Source: an uncultured Bacteroidales bacterium
Lineage (GTDB): Bacteria; Bacteroidota; Bacteroidia; Bacteroidales; Paludibacteraceae
Reading direction: 5' to 3'
Length of the DNA: 64,000 bases
NCBI GenBank assembly: GCA_902778935.1
Contig: CACYZT010000002.1
Location: forward strand, 1-64,000
Part shown: piece by piece, positions 7,851 to 16,769 of the stretch
Position numbering within the stretch: position 1 is the first letter of the stretch
Layout of the letters: every line of letters starts with the position of its first letter
Made by a program: the position numbers and the translations under genes
Notes under the pieces: generated by a model
Database searches by the model: none
What the model was told of the DNA's origin: nothing
What the model saw: the letters and a program-made list of their open reading frames with translations, nothing else

Positions 7851-9350
7851 TTATTTAGTATCACTATTACGCTTAAATAATATTAATTGTGGCTGATCGC
7901 ATATTCCCACCATACTATACCTTTCATTTAGAAATATGCTATCTTTTGTTTCATACGACCATGGATAGTAATTTTGAGAAGAAAATAGTACATATATTGG
8001 AGCATACTTGGTTATATCCGTATATGCACGCAAAGTGGTATCTATATCCGCCATAAATATCAATGGTACTCTATTACACGGGATGATATTATTGTATAAT
8101 AGTACATTGAAAGTATTAGGTTCGTTATCCCCCCACGTTAAATTATAACTCCAAACAGAATCTCTATCCTCGTCAACTATATTTTCAAATAACGCCTTTG
8201 TAGATAATATAGCTGTATCGCAAGTATTTATGTCGCGTTTTATTTCATTCACCATTGTTATCGGCGTTTTGAGCCAATTTCTTGCATTAAATATGGGCAA
8301 TGTAAGAAATATACAAAATGACAATATAGTAAATGCTTTGTTCTCTTGAGTGATGGCTAATAGCCAATAGGTAAAAAACAGCACCGGTATCCATATTATC
8401 CAATAATGCATGTAGCCAATATTTCCTAATAATACGTAAGCGGAAATAATTGTAGGGATTAACATATATAGGATACGCCGATTGGAGGACTGCCATGCAA
8501 GAATTAATAGACATGCCAGGAATGGCACATAAGCCAATTTTGTAATTTTCAGCCCTCCTTCTAACAAGGCTATGATACCTGATGTATATTTGGCATTGAA
8601 CCCTATCAATCCATACCACAAATCATTAAGGGCTTTATGTGAAGCAAACCAAATAATAAAAACTAAAGAAACGGTAATAAATCCTATGGCTAAACCTTCT
8701 ATCCATCTTATACAGCGACCATCTCTCATATTCTTTAACATCCATACCAGTTCACCGAGAATAGGAGCGCCAATAAATGCGACTGCATCATTAGGCCTAA
8801 TAAAAAAGGCGCAAGCAAAACAAATACCTATTATACCACCATGAATCAAATATGATTTAGCTTCCTCCCTAATAAGCAGTGAGAGTAATAAATAATATGA
8901 TACTGACACGAAGAGAACATTCCAATCTTCCGTTAAATTACCGGAACTATATGCACTATAAAAATAATAGGTAAGTAATGTTAATATAACAACAATAATA
9001 CTTTTGATTGCCGAAGTAAATAGTCTTGCACTTTGATACCAGCATATAATCGATATATACAAAGCAATGATGGCAAGTAGGAATAGACCTATTCTTCCGG
9101 GAATTAGCCATTGTCCAAACGCCTCTATCAAATATAGCATAGGACCTTTATGGTCAAATATATCCACATACGGCATTTTTCCGTGCAATACAACCTGCCC
9201 CATTACTTTAAACACACTACTATCAGACTCCTCTATAGAATATAATGGAGATAGGGTTTTTGAAAAGAGCAATATATACATAACTGCACAGAGGAATAAA
9301 AATAAATATATTCCTGTCTTGGCAAAATTATGGTTGATTGATACTTTCAT
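7851..9350 (-). CDS. Polytopic membrane glycosyltransferase (GT39/PMT-like)
   Basis: This 499-residue protein has a first membrane segment near residues 13-31, the luminal acidic motif SIEESDSSVFKVMGQVVLHG, then PYVDIFDHKGPMLYLIE and about ten further hydrophobic helices. That order (Asp/Glu loop, then FDHKGP) is the pattern of GT-C enzymes that use polyprenyl-phosphate sugars on the outer face of the cytoplasmic membrane. The next gene downstream encodes a DPM-like GT2 and then a GtrA flippase, which together would supply and flip the lipid-linked sugar. Confidence 0.8.
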   Translation of the reverse strand: MKVSINHNFAKTGIYLFLFLCAVMYILLFSKTLSPLYSIEESDSSVFKVMGQVVLHGKMPYVDIFDHKGPMLYLIEAFGQWLIPGRIGLFLLAIIALYISIICWYQSARLFTSAIKSIIVVILTLLTYYFYSAYSSGNLTEDWNVLFVSVSYYLLLSLLIREEAKSYLIHGGIIGICFACAFFIRPNDAVAFIGAPILGELVWMLKNMRDGRCIRWIEGLAIGFITVSLVFIIWFASHKALNDLWYGLIGFNAKYTSGIIALLEGGLKITKLAYVPFLACLLILAWQSSNRRILYMLIPTIISAYVLLGNIGYMHYWIIWIPVLFFTYWLLAITQENKAFTILSFCIFLTLPIFNARNWLKTPITMVNEIKRDINTCDTAILSTKALFENIVDEDRDSVWSYNLTWGDNEPNTFNVLLYNNIIPCNRVPLIFMADIDTTLRAYTDITKYAPIYVLFSSQNYYPWSYETKDSIFLNERYSMVGICDQPQLILFKRNSDTK

Positions 9351-10063
9351 TACAACTTCCTATTTATTGTCCGAAAATCGGTTAACGCTTTGAAGCCCAT
9401 CATAAAAATACGGCGCATATTTATGCTATTCACACCGCCTTGACGAGGCCGAAAAGTAATTGGATACCAACCTATGTTATAATTCCAACGAACAGCAATT
9501 GCACTAATGGCTACGTTTGTTAGATTATAATCATTCGGAATAATGTCCATTATGGGTTTTAATTTTATTGTTCTCATGAGGCGGAAAGGTGTATTCGCGT
9601 CAAGCACCCATACGTGAAACATCATCCATACGACCAAACGCAAGATTTTGCTAACCATCACTCGATTAGCGCCATCTTTTCTTTCGTTACGAGTACCTAT
9701 TTGAAAATCATACCTTTCGCGATTTTCCCACATTTGCCAAAATTCTTCCGGAGTAGTTTGTCCGTCACTATCTGTTTGGAATATATAATCGGCTCCATTG
9801 TTAATGGCGTACTTATATAGAAACATAAGAGTCGCCCCGTGCCCTGAATTATGTTTGTCAAGAGGTTTCAAAAGACTATATCTGGATTGCAAAGCCTGCA
9901 TAATAGACAAAGTTTTATCTTTGCTGCCATCGTTGGCAATAACCAATTCTGCATGATGACCTTCAGAATTGATTTTCTCGCAAATAGGATGCCATTGTCT
10001 AATTACATTCTCAATATTTGCTTCCTCATTATATGCAGGGAGAACAAAGTATATTTTATCCAT
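9350..10063 (-). CDS. GT2, dolichyl-phosphate-mannose-synthase-like (polyprenyl-phosphate sugar synthase)
   Basis: This 237-residue protein shows IYFVLPAYNEEANIENVIRQW, VIANDGSKDKTL and FQTDSDGQTTPEEFW, typical of DPM1/GtrB-type enzymes that move a sugar from a nucleotide onto polyprenyl phosphate. There is no long C-terminal membrane domain. It lies between a GtrA-family flippase and a GT-C membrane transferase, the classical GtrA/GtrB/Gtr(type) trio for adding a side-chain sugar outside the membrane. Genes abut with 1-nt overlaps (TAATG). Confidence 0.85.
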   Translation of the reverse strand: MDKIYFVLPAYNEEANIENVIRQWHPICEKINSEGHHAELVIANDGSKDKTLSIMQALQSRYSLLKPLDKHNSGHGATLMFLYKYAINNGADYIFQTDSDGQTTPEEFWQMWENRERYDFQIGTRNERKDGANRVMVSKILRLVVWMMFHVWVLDANTPFRLMRTIKLKPIMDIIPNDYNLTNVAISAIAVRWNYNIGWYPITFRPRQGGVNSINMRRIFMMGFKALTDFRTINRKL

Positions 10064-10476
10064 TAGTATTTATTCTTAAATGTAATATATTTGTTCAACG
10101 TAAATTGAATTAAAGCCACGGCAACTATGGAAATAAGCTTGCAGAATATTTCATTCCATCCTCCCTTAGATACCATTAAATAGAGCATCAACTCGCTAAT
10201 CCCTAAACCAACTAATCCAACTATGTAAAAGGAAAGAAATCGTATTGATGTTTTATCCTTTACTTTAAAATTAAATGAGCGATTCAGAACGAAGGATGTA
10301 AGGATACCAATATGAATACTAATGATATTTGCCCATAAATATGGCATAATATCCCAATGGCATAGAAAAGTATAGATACAAAAGTCAAGCGACGCGCAAA
10401 AGCCTCCGATAATACCATATAAAATGAGATTCCGGAAACGACCATATAGGTCTATAAGTATTTTCTTGAGTTTCAT
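10063..10476 (-). CDS. GtrA family membrane protein
   Basis: This 137-residue protein has four predicted hydrophobic helices and the GtrA signature LILYGIIGGFCASLDFCIYTFL with a C-terminal FTLNKYITFKNKY. GtrA proteins are thought to flip polyprenyl-phosphate sugars. Its neighbours are the DPM-like GT2 (downstream, 1-nt overlap) and a GT2 upstream (4-nt overlap). The module is inferred to glycosylate the polymer on the periplasmic side. Confidence 0.88.
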   Translation of the reverse strand: MKLKKILIDLYGRFRNLILYGIIGGFCASLDFCIYTFLCHWDIMPYLWANIISIHIGILTSFVLNRSFNFKVKDKTSIRFLSFYIVGLVGLGISELMLYLMVSKGGWNEIFCKLISIVAVALIQFTLNKYITFKNKY

Positions 10477-11327
10477 ATCTTACTAAAGAGTCGTTTAATA
10501 TTTATCCACGAAGGATGTAAGAGCACTTTTCCTAAACGATATGCTTTTGAATGAAGAATCTGGTGATACTGATAACTTTGGTCTGTTATATCCATGATTA
10601 TTCTACAAATATCCTTATCCTCTTCAGTTAACTCTATTCCGCATACCATAGGAAGACAATATTTCCATTTTTCAAACCATATTTGGCGGGCATTCAAGAA
10701 AGCTGCACCTGTATTGCCGCACGACTTATGTTCTATCAAGATGTCCCATACTACTTCTATCTTTAAGCCAAGTTGATGTATCTGCATACACATATCCACA
10801 TCATAAAAATGGAATCCGGAATACGATTTATCATCCCAATGCAATTTATGGTTGGTAAAATGGCAACGCGGAATAGCCATAAATACTCCATCAATAGCAG
10901 CTACGAATGTTCGCTCTTTGCGATATTTCTGATGAAGAATTTCGCGTGTTAAATATTTACCATTGACCATCTCTCCTTGAATATAATGCACAGACTCAAT
11001 ACGCGGTTCATTCCATGAACATGGTCTCTGCGGCAAATAGTGACCACCGAGAAAACCAATCGCACCTACTTCGGCATGATTGAGCATATACAATGACAAT
11101 TTCTCTCCCCACCCATCCGTATGGAACAATATGTCGTCATGCATAAAGCATAAGATGTCTCCCTTTGCTCGACGAACACCTTCATTATAAGCCGTGAAAA
11201 TAGAATACTCATTTCGGGAGTTGTCTATCACGCATAACTCATACTCACATCCAATAGTGGTTGCGATATTCTGCTTTAGTTCGTCTGATATGTCTGCCGT
11301 ACGGCTACAAATTATAAGTGAAATCAT
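10473..11327 (-). CDS. GT2-like glycosyltransferase
   Basis: This 284-residue protein starts MISLIICSRTADISDELKQN and has CVIDNSRNEYSIFTAYNEGVRRAKGDILCFMHDDILF, the signature of the subgroup of GT2 enzymes where HDD stands for the DxD motif. The middle contains the acceptor-loop block FHFYDVDMCMQIHQLG. The C-terminal tail ending RLFSKI resembles the tail of the GT2 at 12262-13119 (AYRLGKILLKP), suggesting these were paired by a local duplication. The product and donor are unknown. Confidence 0.82.
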   Translation of the reverse strand: MISLIICSRTADISDELKQNIATTIGCEYELCVIDNSRNEYSIFTAYNEGVRRAKGDILCFMHDDILFHTDGWGEKLSLYMLNHAEVGAIGFLGGHYLPQRPCSWNEPRIESVHYIQGEMVNGKYLTREILHQKYRKERTFVAAIDGVFMAIPRCHFTNHKLHWDDKSYSGFHFYDVDMCMQIHQLGLKIEVVWDILIEHKSCGNTGAAFLNARQIWFEKWKYCLPMVCGIELTEEDKDICRIIMDITDQSYQYHQILHSKAYRLGKVLLHPSWINIKRLFSKI

Positions 11328-12262
11328 TTATTCTTAAGCCTATTCAATCCTTGTTTCAAACAAATATACATATCGAATGCGAAAAAGCGATACCACCATT
11401 CCCCGTATAAGTTTATATACGTATGCAAAAGTGCTACTCCAGATACAAACCATCCACAATGTTTCGAATATAAACTCTCTCTTCTCTTAATGAAATCGTA
11501 ACGTTCCGCTGACTGCTTCGGCAAGTTAGAAACTTGATTAAAATCCCTTGTGCATGCTCTCAATGGACTATAAGTACATAAATCATAATAATTCAGTCCT
11601 ATCACATTATGAGAATGTATGCGATACGACATTAATATCTCAGAAATATAGCCACAATTCCCTAAAACAACAGCAAGATAAGCTATAGTATAATCATGAT
11701 GCTCTATATGGTACGACATTAAATCTCTCCCTTCCCAAAAAGTCTTTCGCAATGCCATTGTTGCACCCGTAGCACGATTGGCTGTCGTAAATATTTCCTG
11801 TCCATAGCCTTTGTCAAAATACCATCGCATGCGGGCATTAAAACCTACTCTATCCCACAATGTCTCGGAAGTAAATGATTCACCGTTGCCGTCAATTATT
11901 CTTGCATTCGTAAAAACGACTTCTTTTTCTTTATGGGTATCGAACCAACTGACAATCTTTTCCACCTTATCTTCCCGCCACACATCATCTTGATCACAAA
12001 GGAAAATAAGATCGCCCTTGCATAAAGACATAGCTTTGACGAAATTCTTAAAATACCCTAAGTTTTTTTCGTTCAAGAAAATATGAACTGGCACAGATGC
12101 ATTTTGAGCAATCTTTTCTACTATCTTGAGTGTTTCGTCCGTACTTCCGTCATCGCACACCACAATCTCATCCACTGGACGAGTTTGATTGAGAATAGAA
12201 GTTAATTGTTCTTCTATATATTTGGCTCCATTATATGTACATAGAGCGACGGAAGTGTTCAT
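11324..12262 (-). CDS. GT2 family glycosyltransferase
   Basis: From the ATG at 12262 this is a 312-residue enzyme: MNTSVALCTYNGAKYIEEQL, CDDGSTDET and the DxD block LIFLCDQDDVWREDK. That signature is shared with rhamnosyltransferases and related capsule enzymes. The open frame extends ten codons further upstream, but that extension runs into the preceding gene; the ATG at 12262 shares one base with the upstream stop (TAATG), the junction style used throughout this locus, so I chose it. Confidence 0.88.
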   Translation of the reverse strand: MNTSVALCTYNGAKYIEEQLTSILNQTRPVDEIVVCDDGSTDETLKIVEKIAQNASVPVHIFLNEKNLGYFKNFVKAMSLCKGDLIFLCDQDDVWREDKVEKIVSWFDTHKEKEVVFTNARIIDGNGESFTSETLWDRVGFNARMRWYFDKGYGQEIFTTANRATGATMALRKTFWEGRDLMSYHIEHHDYTIAYLAVVLGNCGYISEILMSYRIHSHNVIGLNYYDLCTYSPLRACTRDFNQVSNLPKQSAERYDFIKRRESLYSKHCGWFVSGVALLHTYINLYGEWWYRFFAFDMYICLKQGLNRLKNK

Positions 12263-13119
12263 TATTCTTTGTTTACTATATTTCTCAACCAATTTAATGG
12301 TTTCAAGAGTATTTTACCTAATCTATATGCTTTGGTGGAACGGATGTTATCTTCCCCCTTTTGAATAGCATCACTTACAATACACTCATTTATGCTATGA
12401 ACATTATGAAAAAAAATGATATCGCTTAAATAAGGGGCATATAGTTCTTTATGATTATTATAAACATCACGAAGTAGCAGTTGTTCATTCTTTTCTACGA
12501 ACTTGGTTCTGGAAAATTCTTTTTTGCGATAATAAAAAAGAACTTCTTCTATTTGATATACTTTATCCAAAGGCAAGAGGAAAGATAGCCAAAAATCCCA
12601 ATCTTCCAACCCATTTTTCATATTGGGATTATAACCATTTGTTTTATCATAATCACGACGTCGATATAAAGCAGAACAGAAAATCATATTCCCCCATAGT
12701 AATTCCTCGTAACTATAAGGTGGCAGTTGCCAAAGTTCATTTACATCGCCAAACAATTCTGCCTTACAATATACCAATTTAACATCCGGTTGGGATTCAA
12801 ATACTGATATAGCTTTTTCCAAATATGTCTCTGCAATCTTGTCATCAGCATCTAAAGGTAATATAAATTCTCCTTTTGACTGCAAGATACCATTGTTTCT
12901 TGCTACGGATGGGCCTTGGTTCTCTTGATGAATACATTTAAATCGTGAGTCTTTTCTGCAATACTCTTTAGCAACGTTAAAAGAATTGTCAGAAGAGCCA
13001 TCATCAATAACTATGCATTCCCAATCAGTATAGGTTTGCGCTAATATACTATCCAAACATTGAGATAGGAATTGCGCTTGATTATAACATGGCACTATTA
13101 TTGATACCTTATCATTCAT
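12262..13119 (-). CDS. GT2 family glycosyltransferase
   Basis: This 285-residue GT-A protein has VSIIVPCYNQAQFLSQCLDS, IDDGSSDNS and the DxD block LPLDADDKIAETYL. The motif LEDWDFWL at about residues 170-177 is the usual catalytic-base region of the subgroup. A 73-nt gap separates it from the upstream GT2 (13193), the largest gap within the locus, but I see no convincing promoter there. Base composition is more AT-rich here than in the genes at 2395-6259. Confidence 0.87.
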   Translation of the reverse strand: MNDKVSIIVPCYNQAQFLSQCLDSILAQTYTDWECIVIDDGSSDNSFNVAKEYCRKDSRFKCIHQENQGPSVARNNGILQSKGEFILPLDADDKIAETYLEKAISVFESQPDVKLVYCKAELFGDVNELWQLPPYSYEELLWGNMIFCSALYRRRDYDKTNGYNPNMKNGLEDWDFWLSFLLPLDKVYQIEEVLFYYRKKEFSRTKFVEKNEQLLLRDVYNNHKELYAPYLSDIIFFHNVHSINECIVSDAIQKGEDNIRSTKAYRLGKILLKPLNWLRNIVNKE

Positions 13120-13192
13120 AACCTAATTATTTATGAAGAATTGCATTAATCACATCACATATTCTCTTAACAGGCTTAAATATCCAAATGCC

Positions 13193-14254
13193 TTATCGGA
13201 TTATTAACTTATATAATATTTTTGTTGTCAACCTATTTGTCCACTTATGGATTTTCATTTGGCCAATAAACCAAGTGGATAGATGTAATCTAAATCTATC
13301 AATTATAGTTCGTTTTTTATTGAATGCATCATATACATATACATCCATACCTTGAAGAAATTTCTTATTCTTTGGTTTTAAAATATAGTTATGACGGCAA
13401 GAAGAAACGACCTTCTGTACATCATCTATACGAGATAACAAATACCAATGACTTAGTGCTGGTATTAAGGCTGATATGTATATGCCTTGTTCCCAAAAAA
13501 TAAACACATCATCATCCTTCTCCATAGCATGAGATGTAGAATTGGGATAGTTTTCGTACACGTAATCTGCACTATTATAACAGACGATTTTCCCGAATTG
13601 CATAAAATGGGAAGTAATAGTAACATCAACATTTCGACTTCCGTATTGAGCAGGAGAAAAATTATTGAGGCGATACATAAACGCAACGGTATTCATAAAA
13701 TAACGGTTCATTATGTATTCCTCAGCAGTAATTATTTTACCTTCTTCATAGAATTCTTGTGGAAATAATAATCTTGCCTTGCTGAAATCATCACCCTTAT
13801 TCAAAATATAAATATTTTCCATACATAGAGAGCAGTCAGGATGAGCTTCAAGAATTGCAACCTGGTCAGCAAAATTATGAGCCCCTTTTTTATAATAATC
13901 ATCAGCATCAATAACTACCATATATTTACCTGTCGCATGACTACAAGCATTACTACGATTCCACCCGCCACGCTGCGATTTATTGGCAGGATTGTAGTTG
14001 CTGGAGTCTATCTGAGTGGCAACAATTCGAGGAGTATATAACCCATTGTTTCTAATGGGTTCTGGATATTTAGAAGCATAGTCGCATAATATCTCCCATG
14101 TACCATCATTGGACTTGTCGTCACTCATTATGATTTCATAAGGGAAAGGTACCGGCTGATTAATTATACTCTCCGCACATCTTCTTACGAAAGGTGCTTG
14201 ATTATGCGCTATCATTATAACAGATAATATTATATCACTCTCTATCATTGCCAA
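13193..14254 (-). CDS. GT2 family glycosyltransferase
   Basis: This 353-residue protein has LSVIMIAHNQAPFVRRCAESI, MSDDKSNDGTWEIL and the DxD block MVVIDADDYYKKGAHNFADQ. The region between the first motifs is longer than usual and includes a GGWNRSNACSHATGKY block, a known variant for capsule glycosyltransferases. It starts 1 nt after the stop of the Wzt-like ATPase gene, so it is the first glycosyltransferase of the operon. Donor unknown. Confidence 0.87.
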   Translation of the reverse strand: MAMIESDIILSVIMIAHNQAPFVRRCAESIINQPVPFPYEIIMSDDKSNDGTWEILCDYASKYPEPIRNNGLYTPRIVATQIDSSNYNPANKSQRGGWNRSNACSHATGKYMVVIDADDYYKKGAHNFADQVAILEAHPDCSLCMENIYILNKGDDFSKARLLFPQEFYEEGKIITAEEYIMNRYFMNTVAFMYRLNNFSPAQYGSRNVDVTITSHFMQFGKIVCYNSADYVYENYPNSTSHAMEKDDDVFIFWEQGIYISALIPALSHWYLLSRIDDVQKVVSSCRHNYILKPKNKKFLQGMDVYVYDAFNKKRTIIDRFRLHLSTWFIGQMKIHKWTNRLTTKILYKLIIR

Positions 14255-14255
14255 A

Positions 14256-15563
14256 TTACTCTATAATTTGCATACTCAAAGAATTAGTGTCTAAGATATA
14301 TCCATACTCTTGATACCATCCTGCATAAGCTTTCTTAGGTTCACGAGTCATTAGATTCACATTGATTTGAAACACATTATCCAAACCATCATAATTATCA
14401 ATTGTATTAGAGTAATCCTTAATACCTAAGTCAAAATGAACATAATACTTACCCTTCGCGAGATTATGATTTTTCAAACAAAGACTAACCTTGAATGATT
14501 CTTTAGAATCTGGAACTTGTAAAAGAGATGTCACATAGGTTGCAAAACGCTTTTCTTGAGAATCGTGAAATATTACTGCACACTGAAATTCTTTTATATT
14601 CAAATTATTACGTTTTATAGTTACTTTAAATTGAAGAGGTTCATCCGAAGAAATACTCTCTGGGTTATTTAATAACTCAAAGTCAACAAATTCCATTTTG
14701 CGACGAAATATATCTTTCTCCGCATGAACATAATTTACACCGTCCACAACCACATATTTTCCACTATTCTCTATATTATTCATAAGATAGAAATCAATCG
14801 CATCACTCGCCGTTCCCAAAAAATCTATCAATCCATTCTTCAAAACGATTCCTGATTTACATAAATTACGAACAGAATCCATATTATGACTCACGAACAG
14901 CACCGTTCTGCCATCGTTGTGGGAGACGTCTTTCATCTTGCCGATGGCTTTCTTCTGGAACTCGGCGTCACCGACCGCAAGCACTTCGTCCACCACCAGA
15001 ATTTCAGGTTCGAGAAACGCGGCAACAGCGAAACCCAACCGCACCACCATTCCGGAGCTGTAACGCTTGACGGGTGTATCGATATAGCGTTCACAGCCGC
15101 TGAAATCAATAATCGCATCCAGTTTGGACTGTATCTCCTGCCTCGTCATACCGAGGATAGCGCCGTTCATGAAGATATTCTCGCGTCCGGTCATCTCGCC
15201 GTGGAAGCCCGTTCCCACCTCAAGCAGACTGCCGATGCGCCCATGCGCGCGTATAGTACCGGTAGTCGGTCCCGTAACGCGGCTTAGCAGTTTGAGCAGC
15301 GTCGATTTGCCGGCGCCGTTCTTACCGATGATACCCACCACATCGCCTTGCTCCACCTTGAAATTGATATCCCGCAGCGCCCATACATAATCGGACGTAC
15401 CTTTGGTGGCACGGTCATTCGTCTCACCTATCTTCAGATACGGGTTCTCCTTTCCCAGTACATTCGTTATCCAGAAGCGGCGCAAGTCATGGCTGAGCGT
15501 CTGCGTAGAGACCAAACCCAACCGGTATTGTTTGCTGATATTTTCAAATTCTATTGCAGTCAT
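14256..15563 (-). CDS. wzt: Wzt-type polysaccharide ABC exporter ATPase with C-terminal glycan-binding domain
   Basis: This 435-residue protein has an ABC domain (Walker A GKNGAGKST, signature YSSGM, Walker B EILVVDEVLAVGD, H-loop FVSHN). After about residue 270 comes a beta-rich domain of the Wzt C-terminal type, which reads the end modification of O-antigens in known systems. The sequence TAIEFENISKQYRLG at the start matches Wzt/TagH proteins. It is the first gene of the minus-strand locus, behind a promoter at 15587-15618. The usual partner permease Wzm is not next to it in this window, so the partner must be encoded elsewhere or be lost. Confidence 0.9.
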   Translation of the reverse strand: MTAIEFENISKQYRLGLVSTQTLSHDLRRFWITNVLGKENPYLKIGETNDRATKGTSDYVWALRDINFKVEQGDVVGIIGKNGAGKSTLLKLLSRVTGPTTGTIRAHGRIGSLLEVGTGFHGEMTGRENIFMNGAILGMTRQEIQSKLDAIIDFSGCERYIDTPVKRYSSGMVVRLGFAVAAFLEPEILVVDEVLAVGDAEFQKKAIGKMKDVSHNDGRTVLFVSHNMDSVRNLCKSGIVLKNGLIDFLGTASDAIDFYLMNNIENSGKYVVVDGVNYVHAEKDIFRRKMEFVDFELLNNPESISSDEPLQFKVTIKRNNLNIKEFQCAVIFHDSQEKRFATYVTSLLQVPDSKESFKVSLCLKNHNLAKGKYYVHFDLGIKDYSNTIDNYDGLDNVFQINVNLMTREPKKAYAGWYQEYGYILDTNSLSMQIIE

Positions 15564-15586
15564 CTCTTTTCTGCGCGAAAATCGCG

Positions 15587-15618
15587 CAAAGGTACGAAAA
15601 ATTTCTCATATATGCAAA
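15587..15618 (-). promoter_or_regulatory. Promoter of the minus-strand glycan operon
   Basis: On the minus strand the -33 TTTG is at 15615-15618 and the -7 TACCTTTG at 15587-15594, 20 nt apart. The 5' leader holds a GCGCGA/TCGCGC palindrome at 15573-15587. The -33 box lies in the left arm of a dyad whose right arm holds the -33 box of the divergent promoter. Confidence 0.75.
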
Positions 15619-15652
15619 TAAATAAGGTTTTTTTTGAAAAATTTGCATATAT
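15608..15652. promoter_or_regulatory. 12-bp inverted repeat joining two divergent promoters
   Basis: ATATATGCAAAT at 15608-15619 and its exact complement at 15641-15652 each contain the -33 box of one of two divergent promoters. A dimeric regulator bound to both arms could control the glycan operon and the hydrolase-glyS unit together. Confidence 0.55.
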
Positions 15653-15673
15653 CAAAAAAAAGTAGTAATTTTG
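15642..15673 (+). promoter_or_regulatory. Promoter of the hydrolase-glyS unit
   Basis: TTTG at 15642-15645 and TAATTTTG at 15666-15673 are 20 nt apart. The start codon follows 10 nt later at 15684, so the leader is very short. Confidence 0.75.
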
Positions 15674-15683
15674 CAGTCGCAAA

Positions 15684-16757
15684 ATGAGACGATTATTTTT
15701 CATAGTGCTGTTGCTGGTTTGCTGGGCGAATGGTTCGGCGAAAACAAGCGTATGGGAGCAGGTAGTGCTCTACCCTTCCCATGACCAGTTCGGCGACACG
15801 CTCACGCTGTCCGGAAAACTCACTGTTCCGGAGCAGCCCAAAGGTATTATCCTGCTGCCGCATTGGACTATCAGCGCGGCAGACGAAGCTCCGTCTTACA
15901 AACTGACGGCGGAGGCAAAGGACTTCGTGGAGGACTATGTGCTCGTCATGCCTGACTATATCGGTTATGGCGTAACGAGCAACCGCATGCATCCGTACCT
16001 GCACGGCGAACTGACGGCGCGCAACACCGTCGATATGCTGCTCTATTGCCAGCCTATACTGGACAGCATGGCGCTTGGTATTCCTACTGACAGCATCTTC
16101 CTTCTCGGTTATTCGCAAGGCGGCGCAACTGCGCTCTGGACGCTCAAACTGCTGGAAGAAGAGTATGCTGAGCGCATCCATGTGAAGAAGTGTTTTGTCG
16201 GCGGTTCACCAATCGATGTGGCATCCACTTACGACGAAGCAGTGCTCCATAACGATGCGAGCGTACCGCCGGAGGTGCCGTTGTTATTGCTGGGCACAAG
16301 CGAGTCGTACGGACTGAACCTAAAAGCAGAAGAGTTTCTCACGCCGGCAATGATAAAAGCCTATAACAAATATATGGTGCCGGCAAAGAAAAGCATCCTC
16401 GAACTCTATTTTCTGATGCCGAACCATAAACTGACATATTGGATGACGCCGCAAGGCATGGACAAGACGCAGCCCGAGACCAAGCGTTTCTACGAAGCCC
16501 TGTTGCGTTCGAGTCTCGTGCATTACGACATCGACGGCAGTGATACGAATACCATCTGTCCGGAGTGGCGGCCGAAAACACCGCTGTATGTATTCCAGTC
16601 GAAGAACGACAACCTCGTTCCCTATCTCAACGCCGTCCATCTGAGGCGCTGTTTCGGCGACCTGCCGAACATCACTTGGGACTTCGACAAATACGGCAAC
16701 CACATGAAAGCAAGGTTCGTTTTCGTACCCAAAGTGAAATTGAGAATTGAAAATTAA
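15684..16757 (+). CDS. Secreted alpha/beta hydrolase (lipase-like)
   Basis: This 357-residue protein has an N-terminal signal peptide (RRLFFIVLLLVCWANGSA) and the nucleophile elbow GYSQGG at about residues 142-147. Late Asp (QSKNDNLVP) and His (YGNHMKA) residues complete a likely triad. The order resembles fungal-type secretory lipases and acyl hydrolases; substrate unknown. It should act in the periplasm or outside. The last residues (VKLRIEN) are encoded by an AAATTGAG/AATTGAAA octamer repeat, one of several junction repeats here. The glycyl-tRNA synthetase gene follows after 12 nt. Confidence 0.8.
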   Translation: MRRLFFIVLLLVCWANGSAKTSVWEQVVLYPSHDQFGDTLTLSGKLTVPEQPKGIILLPHWTISAADEAPSYKLTAEAKDFVEDYVLVMPDYIGYGVTSNRMHPYLHGELTARNTVDMLLYCQPILDSMALGIPTDSIFLLGYSQGGATALWTLKLLEEEYAERIHVKKCFVGGSPIDVASTYDEAVLHNDASVPPEVPLLLLGTSESYGLNLKAEEFLTPAMIKAYNKYMVPAKKSILELYFLMPNHKLTYWMTPQGMDKTQPETKRFYEALLRSSLVHYDIDGSDTNTICPEWRPKTPLYVFQSKNDNLVPYLNAVHLRRCFGDLPNITWDFDKYGNHMKARFVFVPKVKLRIEN

Positions 16758-16758
16758 T
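16738..16758 (+). repeat. Short AAATTGAG/AATTGAAA octamer repeat at a gene end
   Basis: About two and a half octamer units cover the C-terminal codons and stop of the hydrolase gene. A similar AAATTGAAAATTG stretch lies at about 45003-45015 between capF and capE. Confidence 0.5.
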
Positions 16759-16769
16759 ATATAGATTAT

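Noticed and set aside
15587..15673. Invertible promoter as in Bacteroides capsule loci
   Set aside because: The inverted arms are only 21 bp apart and no invertase is near; two fixed divergent promoters explain the symmetry.
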